DNA of 64,000 nt from Albifimbria verrucaria. Taxonomy: Eukaryota > Ascomycota > Sordariomycetes > Hypocreales > Stachybotryaceae. Position 1 is the first letter of the stretch. Every line of letters begins with the position of its first letter. The DNA lies in assembly GCA_020081605.1 (NCBI GenBank), contig JAHREC010000009.1:5518001-5582000 (forward strand). Reading direction: 5' to 3'. Positions 24,610 through 36,547 of this stretch are shown one piece after another. The notes beneath the pieces are model-generated. The model was not told the origin of the DNA, made no database searches, and worked only from the letters and a program-made list of their open reading frames with translations. The translations under genes were made by a program, and so were the position numbers.

Positions 24610-25267
24610 GAATGGCCAACAAAACATTCATCACCTCAGGGACTGCTCCGTTTTGGTGATCAAGCACTAAGATGTCAGAAACAATTGTTGGTAGAGGTCT
24701 CAAGACCTGCAGCCAGTCGTGTACAGGATAATGAGGAGAAAACACCCAGGTACCTCTAGTTTAAACCGAAAGATAATTAGTATGTATTTTTTTACAAAAG
24801 GCACTATATGCCAATTTGAAAATATCGTATAATGTGGTGGGTGACCTCAAAACACTTCGGCAGACAAAGTTCAATGTATGTACCGTCAGTTTTTGCAAAA
24901 CGACGTGATGCTCTCGGTAGCTTCGAGAACACTCCTCTACCTACTATGCCTGGCCGAGTTTATTCCAATGGACGATCCAGATGGTGGGAATGCAAATACA
25001 GCATCCTGTCACAAATTAAATTCTGATTTTGAGTTATGTGTGCCATGGAGTCTATCGATTTCATACAAACAATATAAAAAGGTCCCATGGTAGCTACACC
25101 AGTTTCTATTACTTCAGGTGATGACTATGCTAAATAATTTCATCATCGCTGGCCTGATTTGTCCGAAAAGTTCTTCACCCGTTACTCTCCCATGGGTGAT
25201 GGGTGAATGTGACTGCCCAAAGAGTCCCCATTGGATGATACCCAACTCATTTGTAGCATCAATAAAA
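24610..25267. other. 3'-3' spacer between the RTA1-like paralogues
   Basis: Convergent intergenic spacer of about 660 bp. Short AT-rich frames only; nothing supportable. Confidence 0.5.
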
Positions 25268-26205
25268 TCATTTTGTGCTTTCGAAAGACTCTTCTGGAAG
25301 ATCGTGTGCCTCTTCATGCCCTAGGTTGTAATGCTTTGCTTGAAAAGGATAAAATGCATAAAATATAAGCATTGTAGCCGCCATAAAGCCCGAGTCAAAA
25401 ACATATAAAGTCCACTCGTTCATCAGAAGGTATGCATCAGGTCCCATGACATACTCAATGACTCGAAAGATACAGCGTGCAAATATGAGTGCCGAGGTTG
25501 CATATAACATCCAGATTAACTTCTTCCACGGAAATGGAGAGATAGCTGCGTTGTGGCCACTCTCATAGGAACGATATCGTCGATCAAATATGACGGAGGC
25601 CACGACAAATAAGCCGAAGAAAACGATCTGGATGACCAGGCCACCAACCACAATCCATTCTCCTGTCTTTGCCTTTGATCCGGCAGCCATGTAACCAGCC
25701 CCTGAAGCTTGGACAAGAAAGGCGAATGCGTCTCCAACCACGAATGTGGTTGTGAGCCACTTGACCTTAATAATGGAGCTTTTTTCACCTTGGGGACCCA
25801 AGCCCCTCATGATCCTGCCCAAAGTCATATATATGGATGCGGCGAAGAGAGACGGCGGGATCAACAGGAAGACAGATTGTATAATGTAAGGACCTAGTTG
25901 ATCTGTCCTCTTATTCGCAAGGATGCGACCAATGAAACCTAGGACCTCCACTGCAGCCAAGGCGTTAGCAACTAAATAACTATGAAATTTCAACGACGAT
26001 TTGTAAATGAACTCACGGTAACCCCCAACGACAAATGGAATGCAGAACCACATCCGCTGCCGCCACATATTCCAGGAGTGTATTCCAGAGAGTCCCAAGA
26101 AGATGATTGCGAAAACGATGGCGGCTGGCATGTTAGGGACATAGCTCCAGAGGTAAAAGTCGCCTTTATATGGGAGCAACCCCTCGTTGCATGGAGGTCC
26201 GCCAT
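25268..26205 (-). CDS. RTA1-like membrane protein, copy 2 (one frameshift)
   Basis: Paralogue of the gene at 23687-24609 with the same intron position (25951-26016, 66 nt) and matching blocks: FYLWSYVPNMPAA, NMWRQRMWFCIPFVVGG, EVLGFIGR, YIIQSVFLLIPPSLFAASIY, RCIFRVIEY. The start at 26205 (MADLHATRG) aligns with the start of the paralogue. The longer open frame upstream is rejected because it needs an unrelated N-terminus. Between start and first conserved block the frame shifts at a C4 run on the + strand (26180-26183), one base short. Expected in plasma or endomembranes; substrate unknown. Shares a 610-bp divergent upstream region with the Zn2Cys6 gene at 26816. Confidence 0.82.
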
Positions 26206-26815
26206 GGGGGATAGGTGAAAAGAGCGAAGAGAAGGTATGGTTGTAGAAACTACAACTAAGAACGATGTTGAATTGGGTTTTCAGGGAAGCGAGACGACCT
26301 ACACTTTTGGTCATTCACAACTATAGCACTGCAAGGTTGAGCTTTTATATATTCCACAGAGAAGATTAATCTCAACCAAATTCATTCATGTTTCATGGAG
26401 CTTGACTCAGGGATCAATACGAGAACGAGCATATACCCGCTCTCTGGCCCTTCAATATTGGGCTGTGGCGAAGTGCCTGGTAGCGCTGTGATCAATACCC
26501 GATAGAGCATACAGTGATCTCCGTCCCGCGGGTTCGGACGCCAATCCGAGTCGAGCTAACTTGTTCGAGTTACGCCTGTTGAAATGGAACGATCTCCAGA
26601 TGTCCCCACAGAAGTAATGTGGAGTCTGGAGTCTGAGCGACAAGCTCGAAAACGAGAAACAGAAGTTTAAAGCTACGAACCGCTCTAGTTGTCTGACCCG
26701 AGCCAATCCGCGCATCTGTCCTTTTTTCGTAAATTTCTTCTTCTATCCGAAATTGCCGCCATATTGTGTATCTCTCTTGCTTCACTCACGTCCTGTCAAG
26801 TTTTGGGAACCCAGC
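26206..26815. promoter_or_regulatory. Divergent promoter region, RTA1-like gene and Zn2Cys6 gene
   Basis: 610 bp between divergently transcribed start codons, so it must contain both promoters. A shared regulator is plausible because one product is itself a transcription factor. No specific CGG-type operator pair could be assigned with confidence. Confidence 0.45.
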
Positions 26816-28155
26816 ATGGCGGAGACTCGATATGGCCTGCGCCGCAGCCACACCAAGTCACGAAAGGGGTGTGACGATTGTAAGAAGAGGAAGGTCAAGG
26901 TGAGCGGAAGCTGACTCCAAAATCCGCTACACTGTGCCAAATTCAAGAACAGAACCAAACTAACAACCATACTCAGTGCGATGAGCGCTATCCTTCTTGC
27001 TTCAATTGTACCCGGCGCGGTATTGGGTGCAGCTTCGCTCTTAAGAATCCGCCTGGCGAGAATACCCCATTAACAACTCAAAGTCGGTCGCCTCCAGGTG
27101 CTACAGAATCGTTGACAGGCAGGTTTAGTTCATGGAGGCAACTGGACCCAAGCCATGAACAATGGTGGCTTGGGATGGAGCTGATGCACCACTACACCAA
27201 CATGACAGCCAACACTCTAGCTTTGCGGCCAGATATGCAGCATACGTGGCGTGTTATTATTCCTGAATTGGCTTACGATAGCCAACTACTAATGCATGGG
27301 CTTCTTTCCGTCGCAGCCTTGCATAAGGCTTATCTTCTTCCTTCCCAGCGAGAAAAGTACCTGGACGTTGCTGCACACCACCAATGCGCAGGACTGGAAG
27401 GGTTTCGTCTAGCATTGTCGAACATAAACAATGATAACTGGAAGATATGCATGTGCTTTGCATCCTTGATTGCAGCTTCAGCATATGCTGGACCAGTACT
27501 CACCATGACCACTAGTGACTGGACCACACCAAAGACACTAGAGGTTTTCGGGTTCATTCGTGGCATCAGGACCGTCCTCGCACCCTACCAGTCAAAACTG
27601 ACCTCAACTACACTTTCACCTCTTGTTAGTGGTGTCTGGATTGTTAATGAGGTAGATCCATCTTATAGGTATGGCAACGCATCCATGATTGTTGGTTGTT
27701 ACGGGCTAACTGTAACTTCGTTGGGTAGAAACCCATCTATGGACCGCACTGCAGTCCCTCCGGGCTTTGCCGCTGCCCTAAACCGCCTCAGGGACTACTA
27801 TGGGTCCAATGTTCGGGGCAGAAGACAAATCGACTACATGGCTGCTGTTCAAGTGCTTGAAAAGTCTTATTACCAAGTGGCTCATGCTGGTTTTCAGCCG
27901 GAAGTTGGCATGCTTCTTTTCACACTCTATGCTCTTCCTGAACAAATCATGGGTGAGATTGAGACACTACACCCATTCGCTTTGGTATATTTGGCATATT
28001 TCTCCGTGCTGTCTCAAGTATTGGAGCCCAGATTTTGGTTCATACAAGGCTGGGCAAGAAACATCTTTGCTATAGTAATCAAGCACCTTCCCAATGAGGC
28101 TGTATATACGGAGATAATGGATTGGCCGCGGCAATATTATATAGATTTGCTTTAA
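26816..28155 (+). CDS. Zn2Cys6 transcription factor (fungal-specific)
   Basis: Exon 1 is 26816-26899, intron 26900-26976 (77 nt), exon 2 from 26977. The intron splits the DNA-binding domain after KRKVK. The zinc cluster is canonical, C-x2-C-x6-C-x6-C-x2-C-x6-C, starting CDDCKKRKVKC. A Pro/Ser linker (NPPGENTPL, SRSPPG) follows, then a fungal-TF-type helical region (HHYTNMTANTLA, LMHGLLSVAALHKAYL, ASAYAGP, FGFIRGIRTVL). A second intron at 27669-27728 (GTATGG, GCTAAC branch, TAG; 60 nt, no stop) is likely although the frame reads through. Length about 400 aa, no frameshift. The C-terminal half resembles sterol-uptake-control (UPC2-like) regulators in layout, which would fit the RTA1-like neighbours, but that is inference. 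Confidence 0.82.
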
Positions 28156-28434
28156 TATTAATCGACGAACTGTATTATTATGTAATAGATATTTAAATAA
28201 GAAAGGTAGTAGAGTTATTGGACAGTAAAGAGCTGAGAGGTCAATAAATACATGATCTAATTGAATCAACTGTACATGGAGAGGCTTGATGTCTTACTCC
28301 AAGGGAACATGCTATGTAAACATCCCCTGCATTCAATCAAACAGGGCTTCAAGCCAAATAGTAGCGCGAAGCCCAGTTCTAGAAGGCTCATTTATCATGG
28401 TAACTCTGGGCTCTCGCCATCCATCCCGAGCCTA

Positions 28435-29719
28435 TCAATCCCATATCACAGCAACAGGCCCGACTTCAGTCGTCATGTCCATGTTACCAAAACTAAAACG
28501 GCCGACAACATGCTCCACGAAACCTGTCGTTATGTTTCTTTCCATGATAACAAGATTATTGCTGACTTGATTTGTAACCGCGATGAAACGGTTCTCATCG
28601 TCGCGGGAGAGCGAAAAGTGTCTAGGAATCTTGCCATGGGTGGTATTCAACCCTAAGAATTCCAGAGGTTGAGCGCTCTCAAGATTGACTGAATAAACAG
28701 CGAGTGAATCTAGTTGATCTAAGGACCGAGTATTGCGATTGGACACGTAAAGGAATTTGTTGTCATCAGACAAGGCTATCTCTGCAGCCAAATCCTTATT
28801 CGATGGCTCGGTACGGGTGCCGTTTTTAGCCAATGTTGAGAGTGACTGGAGCTTCTTGGAATGCACAACATTTTCTAAAGCGTGCCGAGTTATACAATTT
28901 GCTATTGAACGCTCCAGTGCGATAACATTGACAGTGTTGTCCAACTCGCCGACTAGAAACACAAGTGAGTGGGTTTGATTAAGAGCAGTGACAACGGCAT
29001 GCCGGGGCCCTGTTCCCGGCAGCATGTCAATATCTCCGATGTGTGATACGTTTTTCACATCTCTGACTCGATAAATATACACACTGTCGGAGCCTCTGTC
29101 CGGTACGAGCATCAAGTTCCCAGAGGGATCGAACACAACTGCGTGTGGGTAAGCAGCTTCTTGGGAATCTCCAGAGCCTGGTCCTGGGTGCGACAGATTG
29201 TACCGGAAAACGTAGGTCGGATCACCAATCATACCCGAACTGTCTCTTGGGAAGACCGAAACAGTTGCACCATCACTATGGCAAAGCAGTCAGTAATTGC
29301 GGTTAGGCCTGACGCCGAATAAGCTCACATATTCGCCGATGCCAGCATGGTACCATGTGGGTTAGTGTCCATGTATACCCCACCATCTCCAGGCGCCGTT
29401 GAAGTATTTAGAAGATGCAGATGGCCACCAGGATACTTTTCAAAGCAAAATATGCCCGCATTAAGTGAAGAATTGTCTGGGAAATGACTTCGCGATAGGG
29501 AATAGAGATATTTCCCTTGGAGTGTAGCCAGCTTGGTCGATAACCAGCCTCGGTCGTGCTTATCATCTGAAGACTTTCTTCCATAGATTTTGAGGGATCG
29601 AAGCTGAGTGTAAGGACCCCAAGTTCTTGGTGAGCAACTCGCAATATGAATAGTTTTGACGAGACCAGTCCTCCGAGGGCCAGAAATCGCAAAAAGAACC
29701 GATGATTTGAGATAAGCAT
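28435..29719 (-). CDS. Secreted lactonase-type seven-bladed beta-propeller (3-carboxymuconate cyclase/6-phosphogluconolactonase-like)
   Basis: Start at 29719 gives a signal-like N-terminus (MLISNHRFFLRFLALGGLVS). Propeller repeats follow: ASCSPRTW, VLTLSFDPSKSMEES, GYRPSWL, DTNPHGTMLASAN, YPHAVVFDPSGNLMLVPDRG, GTGPRHAVV, LSDDNKFLYVSNRN and IPRHFSLSRDDENRFIAV. These are the phased 'HP..V.F.P.G..L.V.D.G' blades of the lactonase family (PF10282). One intron at 29276-29328 (GTGAGC..CATAG). Frame changes are needed near 29655 (A4 run), 29618 (G4 run, two bases short) and 29525. Many fungal members are secreted and uncharacterised, so activity on a lactone is only a family expectation. It is convergent with the Zn2Cys6 gene, 279 bp away. 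Confidence 0.7.
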
Positions 29720-31504
29720 GTTGTGTTGCGTAAAGGTGAGTGATTGAGGTATTCAAGGCTATGAAGAGACGTGAATATGAAGGAAGTGTTGCATGTGTTG
29801 TAAACTTAGTTTGGCTCGAGAATAAGAAGTAGATTTATACCTAGTCAGACAATCCTTGGGAGTCAGCACATGATTAATGGATGAAGACGCGTTCGGCTCA
29901 GCCACAAATAGACCTCCTTGCATAACATGGGTTCTAAAATAACTTCGCTAAACCATATGGTTTGTACAGTAGAGCCCCCGGTTGCGTATGGAGTCAAATA
30001 TCGCATGAGTTCTGTAGACGATAGTTGATATTATTGTCCCTTTAATCAAATGTGCGAGTGTCATCCCGGAAATATTGCTCAACCCGAGGTTGAGATTAAT
30101 TTGAACCAGGCCTAGAAGTTTTGAAAAGTAGTTTGTTCTTGTAAATGATGTTCTTTAGCTGACGCTAGTCCCAAGATCATGCCGACGGTGTTTTATAAAA
30201 TCTGCCGGTCCCACTCCATGCCAACCAAACTGACATTGGTGCCTCCGTGTTCAAACACCAAATAATGGCCTCAGATGGTTTTAGCCTAAATATATCAAGC
30301 CCCATTTGAAAATAGAGTCTTCAGATTGCTTGAAGCTGACCACTCAGTTACCTGGTATGGCTGGTATCCAGTTGCATGTGAAGATACGCATTATAAATTC
30401 GGCTTCAGTCTTACGGGTCAAGTAGTTGTTCCACCGACTAAGACTAAGTTAAGTTCTTGGTTCTTATCTCCCCTGTTCTGTTATTGCCGCCATGATACAT
30501 ATTACGCATTTCTGTTGATAAGTCTCATGATTCTCACCACCGTCGTAGCCCGCCAGCCGTTACCCCAAAATTCGCCTGAGAGGTGAGACGGGCCGCGCCC
30601 ACGCAGAAATGCGCTGCCCTTGGTACTTGCATTTCCCGAAATTTACGTTTAACTCATCAAGTCTGATTAGTGAGACGCTGCCTAGCCACGCGATGCATGC
30701 CTCCCTTGATGGTTTCTATCGTTGGTTTGCCCCAAGTCTGCAGGTGTCCGGACTCTGTGGTTCAGTTGTCATGCCATGCTGCCCAGAGAGCCACCGAAAT
30801 AATCCGCTCCATGCTTACGTGCGTTTGTCAGGCTGTGTCGCGGCCACAGCAAAGTTACAGCCTCGTGATAGTGGTCAATAAGGTGAGGTGGGACTTTATG
30901 TCCACACAAGAGCTTGGGAAATGTCGGTAGTATTACGACCCCTAGCAAGTTAACTAAGACTATAGAACAGCCATAGTCCGGGAGGTATGCTGGCCACTAT
31001 GTAGGAGAGCCCCTAGCTCCGGGATTCAGGGCCCAAGATTCTCGGGCTCTGGTCTAATTACCATTATTTAACCGGCTGGTTTTCAAGTATATCTGTCGAA
31101 GAGGTAGAGTGAATAGCATTATAGCAAGTTGATTATGAATCAAATATCCAAAAGATTCCAGATATAAGGGAACAATTAGGTCTTATATTACCAGATATAG
31201 GTTCAATTGCTGCTACAACCCTCATTCCATATTCATGAAAAACTCATATAAGTGCATCTCCATATTCATGATTGTTTTGGAAGCTAACCTATCGTACTCC
31301 AATGAGTGTCTCCGCTACGGCGGGCTCGTTTCAAGACATTATACCGTCACGAACGCAACATTGCTCAGCACATACATGAAAACCAGGCCACAATGCCGTT
31401 TCTACTTAAATTTGCAGCGTCCCTCCTGCCGTCCACCGAAAACAGTCTTTTATAACGTTCCCACCCGTTGATCGATCATTTAATGAACCTAGCGAAAGAA
31501 TTGG
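29720..31504. other. Intergenic interval, 1.8 kb
   Basis: Frames at 30326-30586 and 30609-30881 carry no motif. The part 31080-31210 is AT-rich. Nothing supportable was seen. Confidence 0.45.
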
Positions 31505-33721
31505 TTAACAGAGACAGTCTTGGTGTCGGCAGAAGCGGAAATGGTTCTTACAATCATTTACGACCCTGAGAAGCGTATTGCGGCAGAATTCCTCGGTGAG
31601 GCCTTTGATCATATCCTCGATTGTTTTCCCTTCAGGGCACAACCTCTTATCGCCCCAACCCACCTCAACATAAAAACCACCTCCTTCGACAGCAAAATCC
31701 TTGTCATAGATTTGGACGTCGCTCCATTTATAAGTTCCCCAACCTACCTGAGCCCACGAGCCACGACTGGCAGAATCCTTGCAGAACTCGGAAATCTTGT
31801 TCCCAGCGTCCCCGGCTTGAAATGTTCCACTGCGCCAGAGTAACAGGTGAGGTGATCTTGCTCCCACCCAGGCTGGTTGACAGGTGGCTCATCCGGCTTA
31901 GTTTCTGGACGCACAATATTATACGACAGCTCACCACAGTCGGAAGAGACCTTTCCGCTTCTAGAGCGAGTATGGCTGTTATATCTGCCTAAGAGTCATC
32001 TGTCAGTGGATCACTTTCAGTAGTGAAGGCTGCTACTCGCGATCCAACTTACAGACAGAACTTCCGCTAAATGTCGAGACCATGGCGTTGCAAGACTTTA
32101 CACAGTCTCCTTTATAGCTCTTCCATTCAAACTTGAACTTCCAGTCTGGGTAGTTAGGACGACCAATGTCCTTAGTGGTTAATTCTCCAGAAACTGTTTC
32201 ATTTTTCGCGCTATGCAAGCAAAAAAAGACAGAAGGCTGACTTATGTTAGTCATGCACGATTGACGCCTGTGATAATGGGAAATATACCTATCAAACACA
32301 CTAGCTTCCACGTTCTCCAAGTTTTCTGCGTCGCATTGCGGATCAGATAAGCCGTTGGGTGGAGTCAATGAAACGCTGTCCAGCACTTTCTGCCAACTAT
32401 CCACTGGATTATTGTAATCGACCACCTCAAGAAACCCCTCAGGAATGCAGGGACACTCTTTATAATCCCCTTTCATATTTTATTAGTTAGGAGTTTTTTC
32501 CTGTCTTTTTCAGTCAAGGGCAGTCTCACCTCAGTACATTTGACGTTCACAGGGTTACATCCCGGCAAAAGACAGATAGGCTACACATTTCCAGGTCAGC
32601 TTCTGCAAGAGGGATAGGAAAGCTGGATTCTGACATAATCACTGAGCTGTAGCAAAGGTTTCTTGCAACCAGGATTGTCATCATCGTCATCGTCATCGCT
32701 GTTGTCGTCGTTATCTAGACGCGTCTTGTAATCAACCTTGACGATGTTCGCCGTTGGTGTCCCTACAACGGGCGGTACCCCAAGGCCAGCCGCGACCGAA
32801 GTCCACAGATATAACATGAAGGTTGCACCCGTCACTAGGCCGACACCAGATAAGCCTGCCAGTGCTTCAACCTTGACGCCGTGTGCAACCAGTTGTGAGA
32901 CGGTCATCAGTGCCAGGCTTTGACCAGCTGACACTAAACCAATGAAGTCCTCACCGACAGCGTCGGCAACGATCTTTGGGAGTTGCTCAAAAACTGAGCT
33001 CAGCTTTGAATCCACGGAGACTCGCTCTAGCACCCCGAGAATCCGCAGGCAAGGTCCCGCGCCTGGAGATGCCTCTCCTTAGCACCACACGCTGGTACAC
33101 TATTGAAGATTTCTTCCAGTTTCTTCAGCACCTCAGGGCTCATAGCAATATCGATGTCACCAGAAAGCTCATTCTTCTCGGCTTTGAGACCAACAGGCTG
33201 CGCCTCTTCAGTAGGTTTACCATCCTGTGTTGTGGTAATTGTTGTTGTCGTAAAGAAGCTGGGGTCGCCAGTATAGACCCACTGCGAAAAGACTCTGTTA
33301 GTCGGTTGGTTCTATATAAATGAGCTTTGGATAGAGCAATGACTTGCTTTTGGTTTACCTGCCGGCTGTTGGGGTGTGTCGTAGTACCACCATTGGCTCA
33401 GGCGTGGATTCGCGTCAGCAGGGCTTTTGTGACTGGTTAGTATGCTTGACTTAGAGGGTGTAGGCTAGGGCTTAGAACATCTCAGACGGGGCCGGGAGTC
33501 CAGAAACTGGATTAACACCGATCTGGCCCAGGGTAGAGGGTACGACAGCAGCGACATTAACGTCCCTAGGTTGTTGGGAAACTTGCGTCACGTGAGGAGT
33601 AGCCGCGAGAACGAACTTGATGAATAGGAATACGTCAGGAACCCAAAAAGCCCTGTTCTTGATATCTCGACGGGGTTCAACATTGGGAAAATTGATTTGA
33701 GGGCTTTGGAAAATCTGTCAA
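31505..33721 (-). CDS. Cys-rich, poly-Asp secreted protein of unknown family (5' end uncertain, frameshifted)
   Basis: A multi-exon gene can be followed from about 33721 to 31505. Junctions: introns 33424-33478, 33293-33358, 32470-32529, 32211-32288 and 31989-32052, all GT..AG. Order of segments: a hydrophobic start (FWVPDVFLFIKFVLAATP), WWYYDTPQQPAV, a Thr run, LSPEVLK-like helix with VPACG, a hydrophobic stretch (LSGVGLVTGATFMLYLWTSV), an acidic run (DNDDNSDDDDDDDNPGC), then Cys pairs (YPSCRKLTWKC, CNPVNVKC, ECPCIPEGF) and a C-terminal part with EFCKDSASRGSW and GGGFYVEVGW. Shifts near 33034, 32611 and 31821 are short homopolymers; another near 32560. The true start was not found. I know similar Cys-rich tails from large fungal secreted proteins but cannot name a function. 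Confidence 0.5.
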
Positions 33722-34580
33722 TGAAGACTGAGGAGAAAGTGAGGTTCTTCTAATCGAAGATAGGCATCTGTCGAGTTAATGACGAAGTATTTTACGAGGA
33801 TGGTTGCGCTTCTTAAATAACTGCCGAGAGCGACACGCCTAGTTCTTGCAGACGCCGAATTCCTGCCTGTCAACATGTACACGGACGTTTAGGGAATAGC
33901 AACAATGCCTCCGTAAACATAATAGGATATTTTCATATTCTAATTATACAATTAGGCAAGACCCCGATTTTGAATAGAACAAGCTATTCTATTGTTCTTC
34001 GGAGCTCACCACTTCCGTCAGCCTATACGAGGCTGAATGAACACCCCTGTGAGTTTGTCAGCTGTGTGATAGTCCTTATTTCGGAGAAAGCTGTATCTTT
34101 ACCTTCTAAAGATTCGGATTTCTACTAAGTCATCTGCTTAGAAGCAAGGCATTTCCTACAATCTGACTGCCCAATTTAGCGATGCTCCGAAATTGAGCTC
34201 ATGCTACTAAGTTCTTTCAGGTATTCTGGTGACTCCTCAGCTTACATGGTGTTAAGGATAAGCCCTACGTTTGGAGAGCCATGTGATCCTACAGCCTTAC
34301 CTATGCGTAATCAAGGCGGTGCGTAGACTGCTAACACGTCTTCGCCGAGTAGGACTATATGCCTCAGATAGATAGTGCCCCAGCTATCATATAACCATAA
34401 AGTGCTACTCTAAGTATTTTTTCGACCATATATATAGGGGATCCGGGAGTAAATAAATAATAGATATTGATATAATCTGTCTCGAAAACATTACCACTTG
34501 ACCTCTTTACTTGTTTCAGAAGAGTGTGTCGAATAGGCTTTAATATCCATACTCCAAAGCTTGGCTTTCTACAGGTTGAA
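33722..34580. other. Divergent intergenic interval
   Basis: Separates the Cys-rich protein gene from the metalloprotease gene. A coding-like 52-codon frame at about 33717-33872 (minus strand; MLTGRNSASARTRRVALG...) ends in a stop immediately before the first confident exon of the Cys-rich gene, in the same frame. It may be its missing 5' end or chance. Confidence 0.35.
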
Positions 34581-35918
34581 ATGAAGCTACTACACCAACT
34601 GCCAAAATGGCTTGTATTCACTGGGCTGCTATTACCTGGGCATGTCCAAACTGCACCAGCCGATAATGTTAAGATCTGGATTGACAAGGAAAGCTGCGAT
34701 AGTACGTCTCATAACGTGGAGATTGAATATCAGACTAATATTGTATATGATCTAGAGTACGACGGCTTAACAGTCACAATCCGGAAAGCTATGAACAGAG
34801 TATCCATTCGTGCATACTATGGGTATAAGGCTCTAGAGAATTTCGGCAAGTCGGGAATTGTTGATAAAATTGCAATTAATATCCTTGGTGCCGATGATAT
34901 CCAAAACAAGGTAGCTCGGGCTCGGGACGTCCTCGACAGAATGGATAAATTAGCAGCGAAGGCTTTTCATGATGCCGCTACGGTTGATGAGTGGCATTCA
35001 ATCGCAACAAAAGACGATATAGTGAGTGTGCTAGAAACTGTAAAGAGAACCCGCTAAGCATTTCGCAGACCATTTATTGCGATCTGAACCATGTCCAGCC
35101 ATACCAAGCTATTCAAGGAGCATATCTTGATACTGCCAGCGGCAAGGTTTTTACGACTGGTCAGGCGAACAGATTGAAAGACCCAAACACGAGCGTTAAA
35201 ATGGTAACCTCCCACAATGATCCTAATAGAAATGGTCAACGGCTTCCCAATTACGAAAACCGGCCAGAATGGATTTCGTTTACAGATAGTTATAGAAACT
35301 TCCTCCAAAGTACGCCTAACTGGGGTTACTAAATGCCGACTCTTATAATCAAGCGACTGAGGCAGACTACGTCCTAGCCAAACTGAGGGAATTATTCCCA
35401 GAATCTTGGCAATCTCTAGCTCCTATTGATGCTTTGGCATCACCAGAGCAGTATGTTTCCTAAACTTCGCCTCAATCTTCCTCTACATACATAACTAACA
35501 ATACACTCTATTCAGTATTTTATTGCATGAGGTATGCTCAGCAACCTACTAGTTAGTTGCTTTAGGAATATTAATTAATGCCCTCAACAGCTTCTGCACA
35601 CTGCCTCAGCCGGTCATCTTACTCATGGAGAGAATGATGGCACTTATTGGCGCACAATCATGGGGCTCAAGGACCATAACATCGACCCATCTACTCATAC
35701 CGGTATGTTCACGAAACTGCTACGTAAAGTTTTCTATACATGTATTATCGCTGATGCTAAATATATTCACTTGGTTAGAAGCCGTCAATTTGTTAGCACT
35801 TGCTCTTGAGATACTTGTACGGGCGAAGTACGCTGTCTTTGATCCCGATGGATATCTTTACGTCTTGTTTGGTAACTCTGTTGCACCCGTTATCCCCCCA
35901 GAGCTTTTGTGGGACTAA
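34581..35918 (+). CDS. Secreted zinc metalloprotease (HExxH zincin) with a 16-nt micro-exon
   Basis: Five exons: 34581-35021, 35069-35450, 35516-35531, 35591-35702 and 35779-35918 (stop TAA). The start at 34581 (MKLLHQLPKWLVFTGLLLP, then HVQTA) gives a signal peptide; the longer frame upstream lacks one. The conserved zinc motif HELLH is assembled across an intron: the micro-exon encodes ILLHE and the next exon starts LLHTASAGHLTHG. A third His follows six residues after the second (HExxHx5H), the spacing of metzincins although their usual Gly is Ser here. A YWRTIMG segment could provide a Met-turn. One -1 shift at 35322-35325 (G4 for G5) breaks exon 2. Length about 340 aa. Likely an extracellular protease; substrate unknown. 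I do not recognise an exact MEROPS family. Confidence 0.68.
35516..35531 (+). other. Micro-exon (16 nt) encoding the first half of the zinc-binding motif
   Basis: TATTTTATTGCATGAG is flanked by CAG upstream and GTATG downstream. Including it restores frame and creates ...ILLHE|LLHTA; skipping it destroys the active site. Flanking introns are 65 and 59 nt. Confidence 0.7.
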
Positions 35919-36547
35919 CCAGGTTTGATTATTGGCTTTTGGCATATGATGTATGATCGGTGGATTTTATAAATAAACAACTAACTGGATTTTTTTGTGC
36001 ATCAAAAGATTACCTAGTAGTCAAAGTTTTGCAATGACTTATACCCAAGCGACATAATAAGGCTCAGGTGCATCATCTATTTCAGCAATTCAAACATGTG
36101 TAATAGTGATTATGGTATTATGTGAAGATAGATAAGACGACCCTCTTGGCTAAAGAGCATCTCACACATAAGTAAAAGTTCGGAACGAAATCTCCGACAG
36201 CATTATCAACGCATTGTGAACGACTTTTGGTCTATCGATGTGAAGAGCGCTAGTGGCTTATAAAGTAGCACCACTTCATGATTAACCATATAAATCATTA
36301 AGCGGGCAATATCAACATTATGACTTTGACCCCTGGCGGCTGTGTGCGCCCTGTACCGACAGGGTATTGAGTTGAGCCGGCAAAGTAGAAACAAAATTAC
36401 AAGTCTTTGAATTATCCAACGCGTTCATTTTATTCTCCTAACTCATCTCCTAATGACATTGGTCGAGTAGAAGTTACCCATGCTCGCATTATCGACGCCC
36501 AGGGTAATATTCTTGCGAATGGAGCTGTTGAATAGAACTACTTCCTA
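35919..36547. other. Intergenic interval with a short coding-like fragment
   Basis: At 36429-36536 the + strand reads RVEVTHARIIDAQGNILANG-like sequence up to a TAG, which looks like the C-terminus of a protein whose upstream part is not readable. No gene can be built. The remainder is AT-rich. Confidence 0.3.

Noticed and set aside
32680..32720. Trinucleotide repeat (CATCGT-type)
   Set aside because: Explained as the codons of the poly-Asp run in the Cys-rich protein.
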